Below, piece by piece: positions 1 to 7,766 of a stretch of DNA of 23,772 bases (positions within the stretch are counted from its first letter, which is position 1; each line of letters opens with the position of its first letter). The notes under the pieces were generated by a model. That model worked only from the letters and a program-made list of their open reading frames with translations. It searched no databases and was not told where the DNA came from. Source of the DNA: JBFXDI01 sp050181295 (GTDB lineage: Bacteria; Pseudomonadota; Alphaproteobacteria; Rhizobiales; Aestuariivirgaceae); NCBI GenBank assembly GCA_050181295.1, contig JBFXDI010000058.1, positions 1-23,772 on the forward strand. Direction: 5' to 3'. A program made the position numbers and the translations under genes.

Positions 1-66
1 GGAGTCGGATGTCGCAGCGCCAAAGAGGGCGGTCGAGGCAACAAGCGCCAGTGTGAATGTCTTCAT
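1..66 (-). CDS. N-terminal fragment of an exported protein (cut by window edge)
   Basis: An ATG at 66 reads leftward off the window for 22 codons. The visible start MKTFTLALVASTALFG is a short Lys residue followed by a hydrophobic stretch rich in Ala and Leu, as in a Sec signal peptide. An AGGAG ribosome binding site sits about six bases upstream on the minus strand. The gene is divergent from an ECF sigma/anti-sigma pair. In related alphaproteobacteria such pairs often flank an exported fasciclin-domain protein, so that is a reasonable guess. Nothing of the mature domain is visible, so the identity stays open. Confidence 0.6.
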   Translation of the reverse strand, partial: MKTFTLALVASTALFGAATSDS

Positions 67-349
67 CGGTATCTCCTGTCTCGGATCGTTCCCGTGGTCG
101 AGACGAACGCGGCTTCCCCGCGTCGCCTTCCATCTCCAAGACACCCCGGGCTTTCCCATGGATGCAGTGTCCGAACATTTTTTTGCGGCGCGTGCCGATG
201 GCTGCATCCGCGTACCGTTCTCGCGGGTAGCACTGGCAGAAATGGTGAACGCGCAGGTGGACAAGCGGGCCCGGAACGGGGACAACGGCCGAAGGTCGGC
301 TCCGCCAGCCGCGGCATGGACAGAAGCGGGAGACATTGCGCCCTTGACG
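67..349. other. Divergent intergenic region between exported protein and sigma factor
   Basis: This 283-bp gap should hold promoters for both divergent units. Two structures can be seen. A perfect 8-bp inverted repeat, GGATGCAG at 160-167 and CTGCATCC at 202-209, encloses a 34-nt segment that contains a T-run. On the minus strand, GGAAGG (131-126) and CGTT (109-106) are separated by 16 bases. That resembles the GGAAC-N16/17-CGTT pattern of alphaproteobacterial ECF/general-stress promoters and would drive the exported-protein gene. Both readings are inference from pattern only. The sigma frame stays open upstream, so a longer sigma N-terminus cannot be fully excluded. Confidence 0.4.
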
Positions 350-895
350 ATGGATGACCCGGACGAGCTTTCGGCGGCGCTTGCACGCTGCTCATCGGGA
401 GACCAGGACGCATTGCGCCTGATCTTCGAGCGCGAGGGGGGACGGCTGGTCGCCATGGCGCAGCGCATCGTGCGGCGCCGCGACCTGGCCGAAGAGGTGG
501 TTCAGGAGGCCTTCGTCCAGATCTGGACCAAGGCCACGCAGTACGAGCCGGGGCGGGGATCGGCCCGCGGATGGATCTATGCGATCGTGCGCAACCGGGC
601 GCTCAACCTGCTGCGCGACAGCCGGTGGGAGGAAACGGCCTCCACCGATCCCGACGAACTGCCCGACGCCGAGGCGATCGAACAGGCCGAGATGATGGTC
701 ATGCGCCTCGACACGCGGAGCCGGCTGCTCGAATGCCTGTCGCGGCTCGACGAGCCCAAGCGCCGCAGCATCCTCATGGCCTATGTTCTCGGCCAGACCC
801 ATGGCGAGATCGCGGGCCGGCTGCGTGTGCCGCTCGGAACGGCGAAAGCCTGGGTGCGCCGGGGGCTGGCATCGCTCAGGGATTGCATGGCATGA
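350..895 (+). CDS. ECF-family RNA polymerase sigma factor (SigK-like)
   Basis: This 181-residue protein has the two conserved ECF regions. Region 2 (about residues 20-90) includes DLAEEVVQEAFVQIW and the GWIYAIVRNRALNLLRD segment, which contacts the -10 element. Region 4 (about residues 125-175) has the helix-turn-helix GQTHGEIAGRLRVPLGTAKAWVRRGL, which recognises -35 elements. The frame is open back to position 53, but homology begins near the ATG at 350. A TTG at 344 is an alternative with better spacing from GGGAG at about 328. The gene overlaps the anti-sigma gene by four bases (ATGA), as expected for stoichiometric, coupled synthesis. It would direct polymerase to a small regulon, probably including the divergent exported-protein gene, when released from the anti-sigma factor. 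The inducing signal is not deducible. Confidence 0.9.
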   Translation: MDDPDELSAALARCSSGDQDALRLIFEREGGRLVAMAQRIVRRRDLAEEVVQEAFVQIWTKATQYEPGRGSARGWIYAIVRNRALNLLRDSRWEETASTDPDELPDAEAIEQAEMMVMRLDTRSRLLECLSRLDEPKRRSILMAYVLGQTHGEIAGRLRVPLGTAKAWVRRGLASLRDCMA

Positions 896-1611
896 CCGCA
901 CAGGATCGCGATATCCAAGAGCTTGCCGACGAGTACGTCCTCGGCCTGCTCGACGCCGACGAGACCGCGCGCGTCGAGGCCCGGATCGAGCACGACGCCG
1001 CATTGCGAGCCGCCGTCGGGGCAAGTCGCGACCGGTTTCTTGAGATCGACCTCGCGGCCGAGCCGGCGGGCACCTCGCCGCAGCTCTGGGCGCGGATCGC
1101 GGCTCGCCTGGGCGACCCGGTCGCCAATAGCGGGGCCATCTCGCCAGTGTCGTCTGCCATCGCTCCCGCGAACGACAATTTCCTTACCCTATGGCGCCGG
1201 GTGGCGCTCGTGGCGATGGCCGCGAGCGTCGTCCTGGCGCTGGGGCTCGGGTGGAGCCTGCTTTCGCCGCAGAAGCCCCGCGTCATCGCCATCCTGGTCA
1301 ACGACGCCGGCAGTCCGCTCGTGGTGGTCGAGGATTTCGGAGACGCCTCCGCCCGCATCACGCCGCTGGTCGATTTCGAGGTGCCGGAGGGCCGCATCAT
1401 GCAGGTCTGGACCCTGCCGTCACCTGAATTGGGTCCGGTCTCGCTCGGGCTCATGCAGCGCGCCGAGACGGTGACGATCGAGGGTCCAAAACTGCCCGAA
1501 CCGCATCCCGAGCAGCTCTACGAGATCACGCTCGAACAGACCGGGGGCTCACCGACGGGGCGGCCCACGGGTCCGATCCTCGTCAAGGGCTTCGCGAAGG
1601 TGCCGCGCTAG
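892..1611 (+). CDS. Membrane anti-sigma factor, RskA-like
   Basis: This 239-residue protein has the layout of an RskA-type anti-sigma factor. The N-terminal cytoplasmic part has the typical ADEYVLGLLDADE opening (residues about 12-25). It is followed by one transmembrane helix at about residues 103-125 (VALVAMAASVVLALGLGWSL). The periplasmic C-terminal domain includes FEVPEGRIMQVWTLP and YEITLEQTGGSPTGRPTGPI, hallmarks of the RskA C-terminal domain. No zinc-binding HxxxCxxC (ZAS) motif is visible. The start codon overlaps the sigma stop (ATGA at 892-895). It should hold the preceding sigma factor inactive at the inner membrane until a signal, classically regulated proteolysis, frees it. The partner assignment follows from adjacency and family behaviour. 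Confidence 0.88.
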   Translation: MTAQDRDIQELADEYVLGLLDADETARVEARIEHDAALRAAVGASRDRFLEIDLAAEPAGTSPQLWARIAARLGDPVANSGAISPVSSAIAPANDNFLTLWRRVALVAMAASVVLALGLGWSLLSPQKPRVIAILVNDAGSPLVVVEDFGDASARITPLVDFEVPEGRIMQVWTLPSPELGPVSLGLMQRAETVTIEGPKLPEPHPEQLYEITLEQTGGSPTGRPTGPILVKGFAKVPR

Positions 1612-1628
1612 ACCGCTAGATCAAAGTT

Positions 1629-1677
1629 GAGCATGATCTTGTCGGAAAACCGCTGCACACTTCTCCGGATCATGCTC
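1629..1677. repeat. Intergenic palindromic repeat between convergent genes
   Basis: A perfect 10-bp inverted repeat, GAGCATGATC (1629-1638) and GATCATGCTC (1668-1677), encloses a 29-nt centre with further partial pairing (CGGA/TCCG). The sequence closely resembles a short palindromic element I recall as frequent between genes in Rhizobiales genomes. It fills the 65-bp gap between the convergent anti-sigma and penicillin-binding protein genes and touches the last base of the latter's stop codon. It could act as a bidirectional terminator or mRNA 3'-end stem, but there is no T-tract. The copy number in this genome cannot be judged here. Confidence 0.7.
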
Positions 1678-3770
1678 TAGCGCGCAAGCTCGTTGGCCAT
1701 GTAGGCCTTCCACACCGACGCCGCGTCGGTGCCGGTCACGCCGCGCATCGGCGAATGGTCGTCGTTGCCGAGCCAGAGGCCCGCGACCTGCCCGCCCGCG
1801 AAGCCCACGAAGAGCGCGTCGCGGTTCTTCTGGCTCGTGCCCGTCTTGCCGGCGACCTCGGCGGCGATGTTGGCGGGCCGTCCGGTGCCGCGCGTGACGA
1901 CGGCTCTCAGCATGCGGCGCATGTCCTTCGAAACGGACTTCTCCATCGCCCGCCCGACTTCCCGGTCCGCTCCGACCGCCACGATGCGGCCGCGGTCGGA
2001 AACCGCGACGACGCCCTGAGGCGAGACCTTCCGCCCGCCGTTCGCAAAAGGCGCGTAGGCCGAGACGAGTTCGAGCAGCGTCACCTCGCTCGTGCCGAGC
2101 GCCAGCGAACGCTCGCGCCTCAGCGGCGAGCCGATGCCGGCCTTGCGCGCGGCTGCCTCTACGGCGGCAAGGCCGACCTTGTCCGCGAGACGCACCGTCG
2201 CACCGTTGGCCGAGACGGCGAGCGCATCCTCGAGCGTCATGAGGCCATGGAAGGGCCCGGCCAGCTCGCCGACGGCCGCGTAGCGCTCGGGCGCGGCATC
2301 GAGGATCCTGGTCTGCGGGCGCATGCCCTGCTCGAGCGCCGCCATATAGACGAAGGGCTTGAAGGCGGAGGCCGGCTGGCGGCGGGCGTTGACGGCGCGG
2401 TTGAACTGGCTCTCGGAGAAATCCCGGCCGCCGACCATGGCGCTGACGCGGCCCTCATGGTCGAGGGCGACCAGGGCCGCCTCGCCGACGCCGCGCCCTT
2501 TCAGCCGCGAAAGCCCTTGCCGCACCGTCGCCTCGGCGCTGAGCTGGCTGCGCGTATCGAGGGTCACGAAAAGCCGCATGGCGGGCCTGGGCTTGAAACG
2601 GGACTCGGTGCGCACGAGCTCGGCCATGGCCCATTCGGTGAAATAGCGCGGCTCGATCCATTGCGGGCGCTCGCGGCCCCGCGCGACCCCGCGCTTCAGC
2701 GCCGCCACCGCCTCCCGCCTTGTGATGTAACCCTGCTCGACCATGCGGGCGAGGACGAGGCGGGCGCGCGGCACGACGCGGCGGGCGTTGCGCTTGGGGT
2801 TCAGCCGCTGGGGCGCGTTGACGAGCCCGGCAAGGACCGCCGCCTCGTAGAGATTGAGGTCGCGCGTGCGCTTGCCGAAGAAGTGGCGGCTCGCCTGCTC
2901 GATGCCGACCACCGGACGGCCCTGGCTCCAGCCGAAGACAGCGCGGTCGAGATAGAGACGGATGATCTCGTCCTTGGAGAAGGCCGCCTCGATCTTCAGC
3001 GCCCAGACGATGTCATGGCCCTTGCGGAAGAGCGTGCGGTCGTCACTCAGGAGCGTGAACTTGGCGAGCTGCTGGGAAAGGGTGCTGCCGCCCTCAATGC
3101 CCCATCCCATGACGATCGAGCGGGCGGCGCGCAGCATGCCGAGCGGATCGATGCCGCGGTGGATGTGGAAGCGCTTGTCCTCGATGGCGACGAGCGCGTC
3201 GCGCAGGTGCTGGGGAATCTCGTTTGCCGCGACGGGCAGCCCGCAGTGGCAGACAGGCCGCAAATCCTGGTCGAGCACGATCTGGTTCATGGGCAGGAGC
3301 GCCCGCCAGGAGATGCCGCCGTCGCGGCCGTCCGGGGCCCGCGCGGTGGCAGGCACCACGAGCGGCACCACCAGCGCGATGCTGAGCGAGATAGCCAGGG
3401 CGCGCGCCGCTCCGCCGGTCTCCGGCATCCGCACGGGCTGGGCGCCCGACTGCGCCCCGCCCGCCTGCCAGGCCTGCCAGCGGCGGATGAGCGCCACGGC
3501 GCGCCGGCTGACGATAGCCGCGACGATGAAGCCGGAAAGGTGGCCGAGGGTGAGGAACGAGACCTGGCGGGCCACCTCGACGACGACCGCCGGATAGCCG
3601 GTGATGTGGTAGGCGCCAAGGAAGAGGCCGGCTGAGACGGCGAGCGCGATCCAGCTAAGCCAGTAGAGCGGACGGAAGATGTGGATGAGGACGAACCATG
3701 CCAACGCCGGCAGAAACAGCGTCAGGAAATCCGTCGTCCAGGCAGCGTCGCTCCACCCGCCCATCGTCAA
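1677..3770 (-). CDS. Bifunctional penicillin-binding protein (GT51 transglycosylase + transpeptidase)
   Basis: This 697-residue class A PBP polymerises and cross-links peptidoglycan in the periplasm. The GT51 domain (about 180-360) shows EDKRFHIHRG with catalytic Glu197, GGSTLSQQ (227-234), the RK..D motif (249-253), and LNLYEAAVLAGLVNAP. The transpeptidase domain (about 400-690) has SAFK with nucleophile Ser468, SAN (520-522) and KTGTS (642-646). The N-terminus is odd. About 160 residues precede GT51 and contain roughly four hydrophobic segments (about 15-33, 37-55, 70-88 and 123-142), where most class A PBPs have one. The second catalytic Glu of GT51 (RKxxE) appears to be Asp253. The start is either TTG at 3770, well spaced from GGGAGG at 3783-3788, or ATG at 3764. 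The gene is downstream of gcdH on the same strand. The subfamily (PBP1A-like or PbpC-like) is uncertain. Confidence 0.87.
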   Translation of the reverse strand: MTMGGWSDAAWTTDFLTLFLPALAWFVLIHIFRPLYWLSWIALAVSAGLFLGAYHITGYPAVVVEVARQVSFLTLGHLSGFIVAAIVSRRAVALIRRWQAWQAGGAQSGAQPVRMPETGGAARALAISLSIALVVPLVVPATARAPDGRDGGISWRALLPMNQIVLDQDLRPVCHCGLPVAANEIPQHLRDALVAIEDKRFHIHRGIDPLGMLRAARSIVMGWGIEGGSTLSQQLAKFTLLSDDRTLFRKGHDIVWALKIEAAFSKDEIIRLYLDRAVFGWSQGRPVVGIEQASRHFFGKRTRDLNLYEAAVLAGLVNAPQRLNPKRNARRVVPRARLVLARMVEQGYITRREAVAALKRGVARGRERPQWIEPRYFTEWAMAELVRTESRFKPRPAMRLFVTLDTRSQLSAEATVRQGLSRLKGRGVGEAALVALDHEGRVSAMVGGRDFSESQFNRAVNARRQPASAFKPFVYMAALEQGMRPQTRILDAAPERYAAVGELAGPFHGLMTLEDALAVSANGATVRLADKVGLAAVEAAARKAGIGSPLRRERSLALGTSEVTLLELVSAYAPFANGGRKVSPQGVVAVSDRGRIVAVGADREVGRAMEKSVSKDMRRMLRAVVTRGTGRPANIAAEVAGKTGTSQKNRDALFVGFAGGQVAGLWLGNDDHSPMRGVTGTDAASVWKAYMANELAR

Positions 3771-3800
3771 CGGCGCTCAGGCCCTCCCATGCACGCCGCC

Positions 3801-3827
3801 CAGCCGGTGCATCGCCGGATGCGGCTG
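3801..3827. other. Hairpin in the gcdH-PBP intergenic gap
   Basis: CAGCC (3801-3805) pairs with GGCTG (3823-3827), and GCATC (3809-3813) pairs with GATGC (3818-3822), with a 3-nt bulge and 4-nt loop. It lies in the 106-bp gap downstream of gcdH and upstream of the PBP gene on the minus strand. There is no following U-run, so it is not a clear terminator. It may be an mRNA 3' stem or chance in G+C-rich DNA. Confidence 0.3.
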
Positions 3828-3876
3828 CCGTGCCCGCAGGATGTGGGAAGCATCGGAAGCGCCTGCAAGCGGAAAA

Positions 3877-5094
<1,218 letters not shown>

Positions 5095-5206
5095 GGCGGC
5101 GGGCTCCTCGTCCAGAAATCCTTCTTAGGGCCACCTCTACGCCGCACAGCCTGAAGGCGCAACACGAGGGGGCGGACCAGGACACGACGACAGTCTGCCG
5201 CAGGAC

Positions 5207-5222
5207 ATAAAGATTTCTTTAT
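5207..5222. promoter_or_regulatory. Palindromic operator upstream of ahcY
   Basis: ATAAAGATTTCTTTAT is a perfect 7-bp inverted repeat with a 2-bp centre, strikingly A+T-rich inside G+C-rich DNA. It sits eight bases upstream of the predicted ahcY -35 element, between divergent gcdH and ahcY. I recall similar ATAAAGA-type palindromes described upstream of methionine/SAM-cycle genes in alphaproteobacteria, bound by ArsR-family SAM/SAH-responsive regulators. The site itself is seen directly; the regulator is inferred. Confidence 0.6.
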
Positions 5223-5229
5223 ATCCTCA

Positions 5230-5258
5230 TTGCCTTCAGCCGGGACCCCTGCTATAGC
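5230..5258 (+). promoter_or_regulatory. Predicted sigma-70-type promoter of ahcY
   Basis: TTGCCT (5230-5235) and TATAGC (5253-5258) are separated by exactly 17 bp, placing the transcription start near 5265 and leaving a leader of about 38 nt. A GAGGA ribosome binding site (5294-5298) lies four bases before the ATG at 5303. The short leader leaves no room for a riboswitch unless transcription starts further upstream. Confidence 0.55.
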
Positions 5259-5302
5259 CGCCGCCGAAACGCAGCAATCCGCTCTGAACGCACGAGGAAC
5301 CC

Positions 5303-6709
5303 ATGACCAAGTCCGCCGATCATGCCGTCGCCAATATGGAGCTCGCCAAGTGGGGCCGGCTCGAGATTGAGATGGCGGAAGTGGAGATGCCGGGCCTCAT
5401 GGCGACCCGGGCCGAGTATGGCGCGAAAAAGCCGTTGAAGGGCGCACGCATCGCGGGCTCGCTCCACATGACCATCCAGACGGCGGTGCTGATCGAGACG
5501 CTGGTGGCGCTCGGCGCCGAGGTCCGCTGGGCCTCCTGCAACATCTTCTCGACCCAGGACCATGCGGCGGCCGCCATCGCCAAGGCCAGCATCCCTGTCT
5601 TCGCCAAGAAGGGCGAGACGCTCGCCGAATACTGGGACTATGCCGACCGCATCTTCGACTGGCCGAAGGGCGAGACGGCCAACATGATCCTCGACGACGG
5701 CGGCGACGCCACGCTCTACATCCTCCTCGGCGCCAAGGCCGAGACCGATCCCTCGCTCATCGAGAACCCGAAGAGCGAGGAGGAGACCGAGCTCTTCGCC
5801 GCCATCAAGCGCCGGCTCGCCAAGGACAAGACCTTCTTCTCGCGCACCCGCGCCGCGCTCAAGGGCGTTTCGGAGGAGACGACGACTGGCGTGCTCCGCC
5901 TCTACGACTTCCAGAAGAAGGGCGAGCTCCCCTTCCCCGCCATCAACGTCAACGACAGCGTGACCAAGTCCAAGTTCGACAACCGCTATGGCTGCCGGGA
6001 GTCGCTGGTCGACGGCATCCGCCGCGGCACCGACATCATGATGGCCGGCAAGATCGCGGTCGTGTGCGGCTATGGCGACGTGGGCAAGGGCTCGGCCCAG
6101 TCGCTCCGGGGCGCCGGCGCGCAGGTGGTCGTCACCGAGATCGATCCGATCTGCGCACTGCAGGCGGTCATGGACGGCTTCCAGGTGAAGACGCTCGAGG
6201 ACGTCGCGGGCCAGGCCGACATCTACGTGACGGCGACCGGCAACAAGGATGTCATCGGCGTTGACGACATGCGCAAGATGAAGGACATGGCCATCGTCTG
6301 CAACATCGGGCACTTCGACAACGAGATCGACATCGCGGGCCTCCGGAACCACAAGTGGACCAACGTCAAGGACCAGGTCGACCTCGTTGAATTCCCCGGC
6401 GGCAAGCGCATCGTGCTCCTCTCGCAGGGCAGGCTCGTCAACCTCGGCAACGCCACCGGCCATCCGAGCTTCGTCATGTCCGCCTCCTTCACCAACCAGG
6501 TGCTGGCGCAGATCGAGCTCTGGCAGAACGCCGGCAAGGGCAAGTACAAGAACGAGGTCTATGTGCTGCCGAAGCAGCTCGACGAGAAGGTCGCGCGGCT
6601 GCATCTGGAGAAGGTGGGCGCCAGGCTCACCGGCCTCACGCCCGAGCAGGCCGCCTATATCGGCGTGTCGCAGTCCGGCCCCTTCAAGCCCGAATACTAC
6701 CGCTACTAA
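5303..6709 (+). CDS. ahcY: Adenosylhomocysteinase (S-adenosylhomocysteine hydrolase)
   Basis: This 468-residue cytoplasmic NAD-dependent enzyme splits S-adenosylhomocysteine into adenosine and homocysteine, removing the product inhibitor of methyltransferases. Seen motifs are SLHMTIQTAVLIETL and NIFSTQDHAAAAI (substrate domain), NMILDDGGDAT, and GCRESLVDGIRRGTD. The NAD loop GYGDVGKGSAQ is at about residues 255-265, and the C-terminal tail GPFKPEYYRY is characteristic. The length matches the bacterial form with the extra segment of about 40 residues (near 150-190) absent from short forms. The start is fixed by the GAGGA site. It is transcribed alone: a palindromic operator and promoter precede it and a terminator follows. 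Proximity to a divL-type kinase gene matches the usual Rhizobiales gene order. Confidence 0.97.
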   Translation: MTKSADHAVANMELAKWGRLEIEMAEVEMPGLMATRAEYGAKKPLKGARIAGSLHMTIQTAVLIETLVALGAEVRWASCNIFSTQDHAAAAIAKASIPVFAKKGETLAEYWDYADRIFDWPKGETANMILDDGGDATLYILLGAKAETDPSLIENPKSEEETELFAAIKRRLAKDKTFFSRTRAALKGVSEETTTGVLRLYDFQKKGELPFPAINVNDSVTKSKFDNRYGCRESLVDGIRRGTDIMMAGKIAVVCGYGDVGKGSAQSLRGAGAQVVVTEIDPICALQAVMDGFQVKTLEDVAGQADIYVTATGNKDVIGVDDMRKMKDMAIVCNIGHFDNEIDIAGLRNHKWTNVKDQVDLVEFPGGKRIVLLSQGRLVNLGNATGHPSFVMSASFTNQVLAQIELWQNAGKGKYKNEVYVLPKQLDEKVARLHLEKVGARLTGLTPEQAAYIGVSQSGPFKPEYYRY

Positions 6710-6734
6710 GCGGGCCCGTAGCCCCGAACATCAC

Positions 6735-6770
6735 GGCCGGCCTCCGCATGGGACGCGGAGCCGGCCTTTT
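6735..6770 (+). terminator. Rho-independent terminator of ahcY
   Basis: GGCCGGCCTCCGC pairs with GCGGAGCCGGCC (12 bp with one bulged C) across a 7-nt loop, followed directly by TTTT. It starts 26 bases after the ahcY stop. Confidence 0.8.
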
Positions 6771-6821
6771 CTCATCCAGAGCGTGGAGCAAAGAGTAGTC
6801 CCGGTTCGCGGTTGGAAAACC

Positions 6822-7355
6822 ATGCTCGTTCACATCAACAGCTATCCCGGGGTCGGCAAGCTCACGATCGGCCGCGCGCTGGCGGAACGGATGGGCGGCA
6901 AGCTTCTCGACAATCATTCGATCTACAACATCGCCTTTGCACTCACCGAGTTCCGGTCGCCTGGTTTCTACGAAACCGTACGCGCCATCCGGGATCTTGC
7001 CTATGAGCGCGTGCTGGCCTTGCCTGCGACAACGCCCATCATCCTCACCAACTGGTATTCGAAGGGCTCGGAGTGGGGGGAGGAGAACTGGGGCGAGGTC
7101 ATCGCCCTGGCGCGCCGTCGACCATCGACGCTGGCCGTGGTCATCCTGAGCTGCTCTCCCGAGGAGAACGAGCGGCGGATCCGGAGTTCCGGCCGGGATG
7201 CGATGCGGAAGCCCCGGGATGCGGCCTTGGTCAACGGCAATCGTGACGGCAGGCCCCTGATCGATCGCGGAGCCGATCGCCTGCTGCGTCTCGACGTGAC
7301 GCATCTTTCAGCAGACGCGGCCGCCGCGGCAATCGCCGATTGGCTGGCCGCTTGA
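6822..7355 (+). CDS. Small P-loop NTPase/kinase-like protein
   Basis: This 177-residue protein of unknown specificity begins MLVHINSYPGVGKLTIGRAL. That is a nucleotide-binding P-loop (PGVGKLT, Lys13 and Thr15), spaced like the GxxGxGKxT of adenylate- and shikimate-type kinases, though the first Gly of the classical Walker A is Ser7. A hydrophobic strand (STLAVVILSCS) is followed by an Arg-rich region (ENERRIRSSGRDAMRKPRD) resembling a lid, and the chain ends in a predicted helix. This suggests a small-molecule or nucleotide phosphotransferase, and I do not name a substrate. The ribosome binding site is weak (TTGGAA about four bases before ATG). The gene stands alone between two terminators and separates ahcY from the divL-type gene. 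Confidence 0.75.
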   Translation: MLVHINSYPGVGKLTIGRALAERMGGKLLDNHSIYNIAFALTEFRSPGFYETVRAIRDLAYERVLALPATTPIILTNWYSKGSEWGEENWGEVIALARRRPSTLAVVILSCSPEENERRIRSSGRDAMRKPRDAALVNGNRDGRPLIDRGADRLLRLDVTHLSADAAAAAIADWLAA

Positions 7356-7376
7356 GCGGCCCACAGTCCTGAGCGT

Positions 7377-7407
7377 CATGGCCGGCCTCCGAGCCGGCCA
7401 TGCTTTT
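7377..7407 (+). terminator. Rho-independent terminator after the P-loop gene
   Basis: A perfect 10-bp stem (CATGGCCGGC at 7377-7386, GCCGGCCATG at 7393-7402) with a 6-nt loop is followed by CTTTT. It begins 21 bases after the stop codon. The GGCCGGCCTCCG core is shared with the ahcY terminator. Confidence 0.78.
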
Positions 7408-7427
7408 GAGCGTTCGGAACGGAAAGG

Positions 7428-7468
7428 ATTGCCGGTTCAATCCTCGGATCAAGTCCGAGGACGGCAAT
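7428..7468. repeat. Nested palindromic intergenic repeat
   Basis: TCCTCGGA and TCCGAGGA form an 8-bp stem around a TCAAG loop. Outside it, ATTGCCG (7428-7434) pairs with CGGCAAT (7462-7468), leaving a 6-nt bulge on the left. The core GGATCAAGTCC recurs inverted at 23697-23707, so this is one family dispersed in the window. Similar elements are common between alphaproteobacterial genes. Confidence 0.7.
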
Positions 7469-7501
7469 GACGGAAGCAGACGCCCCCTCCAAGGTGGGCA
7501 G

Positions 7502-7554
7502 GATTCGCGTTTGCCTGTATACCTCCGATTCGACGGCCGTGCGGGGTGTGATTC
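7502..7554. promoter_or_regulatory. Cluster of three GATTC (GANTC) methylation-type sites
   Basis: GATTC occurs at 7502-7506, 7527-7531 and 7550-7554, each followed by G, spaced 25 and 23 bp apart. GANTC is the target of the cell-cycle methylase CcrM in alphaproteobacteria. A cluster in front of a cell-cycle kinase gene suggests methylation-sensitive expression, which is inference. Confidence 0.45.
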
Positions 7555-7766
7555 GCGGCTGCCCGAGGTCTGGCGACACGTGCGCCAGGGTCAGAAACGC
7601 CTCCCGCCACCGGTGAAATGGCGGCAGAAGTCGTTTCCCGAGCGTAATTCCGGAAAGTTCCTGCGTTTCGGCTTTCCCGGTGAGTGCGTAACGCTTCGAG
7701 AGGCAGCATCCTTCGGCAGCGGCTCGCCGCCAGCAGGAGGTGCAACAGGGGATCGGCCACAAGACG

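Larger units (their letters stand above)
7408..7766 (+). other. Long upstream region of the divL-type gene
   Basis: This gap of about 359 bp contains no gene I can support. It holds a nested palindromic repeat at 7428-7468, a cluster of three GATTC sites at 7502-7554, and an imperfect hairpin (CCGGAAAG paired with CTTTCCCGG) at roughly 7651-7682. No clear sigma-70 promoter and no TTAA half-sites for CtrA are visible. Confidence 0.5.

Noticed and set aside
1755..3635. Long plus-strand open frame (about 626 codons) opposite the penicillin-binding protein gene
   Set aside because: The translation has no recognisable motifs and mirrors the G+C-rich codon structure of the real minus-strand gene, whose catalytic motifs are all present.
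5095..5302. SAH or SAM riboswitch before ahcY
   Set aside because: The predicted leader is only about 38 nt, and no conserved riboswitch stems or core were recognised; a protein operator explains the palindrome better.
5252..6604. Minus-strand open frame of 450 codons over ahcY
   Set aside because: Shadow of ahcY; no domain recognisable and it would run through the ahcY promoter region.
7408..7766. CtrA binding site (TTAA-N7-TTAA) upstream of the divL-type gene
   Set aside because: No TTAA half-site occurs in this gap.
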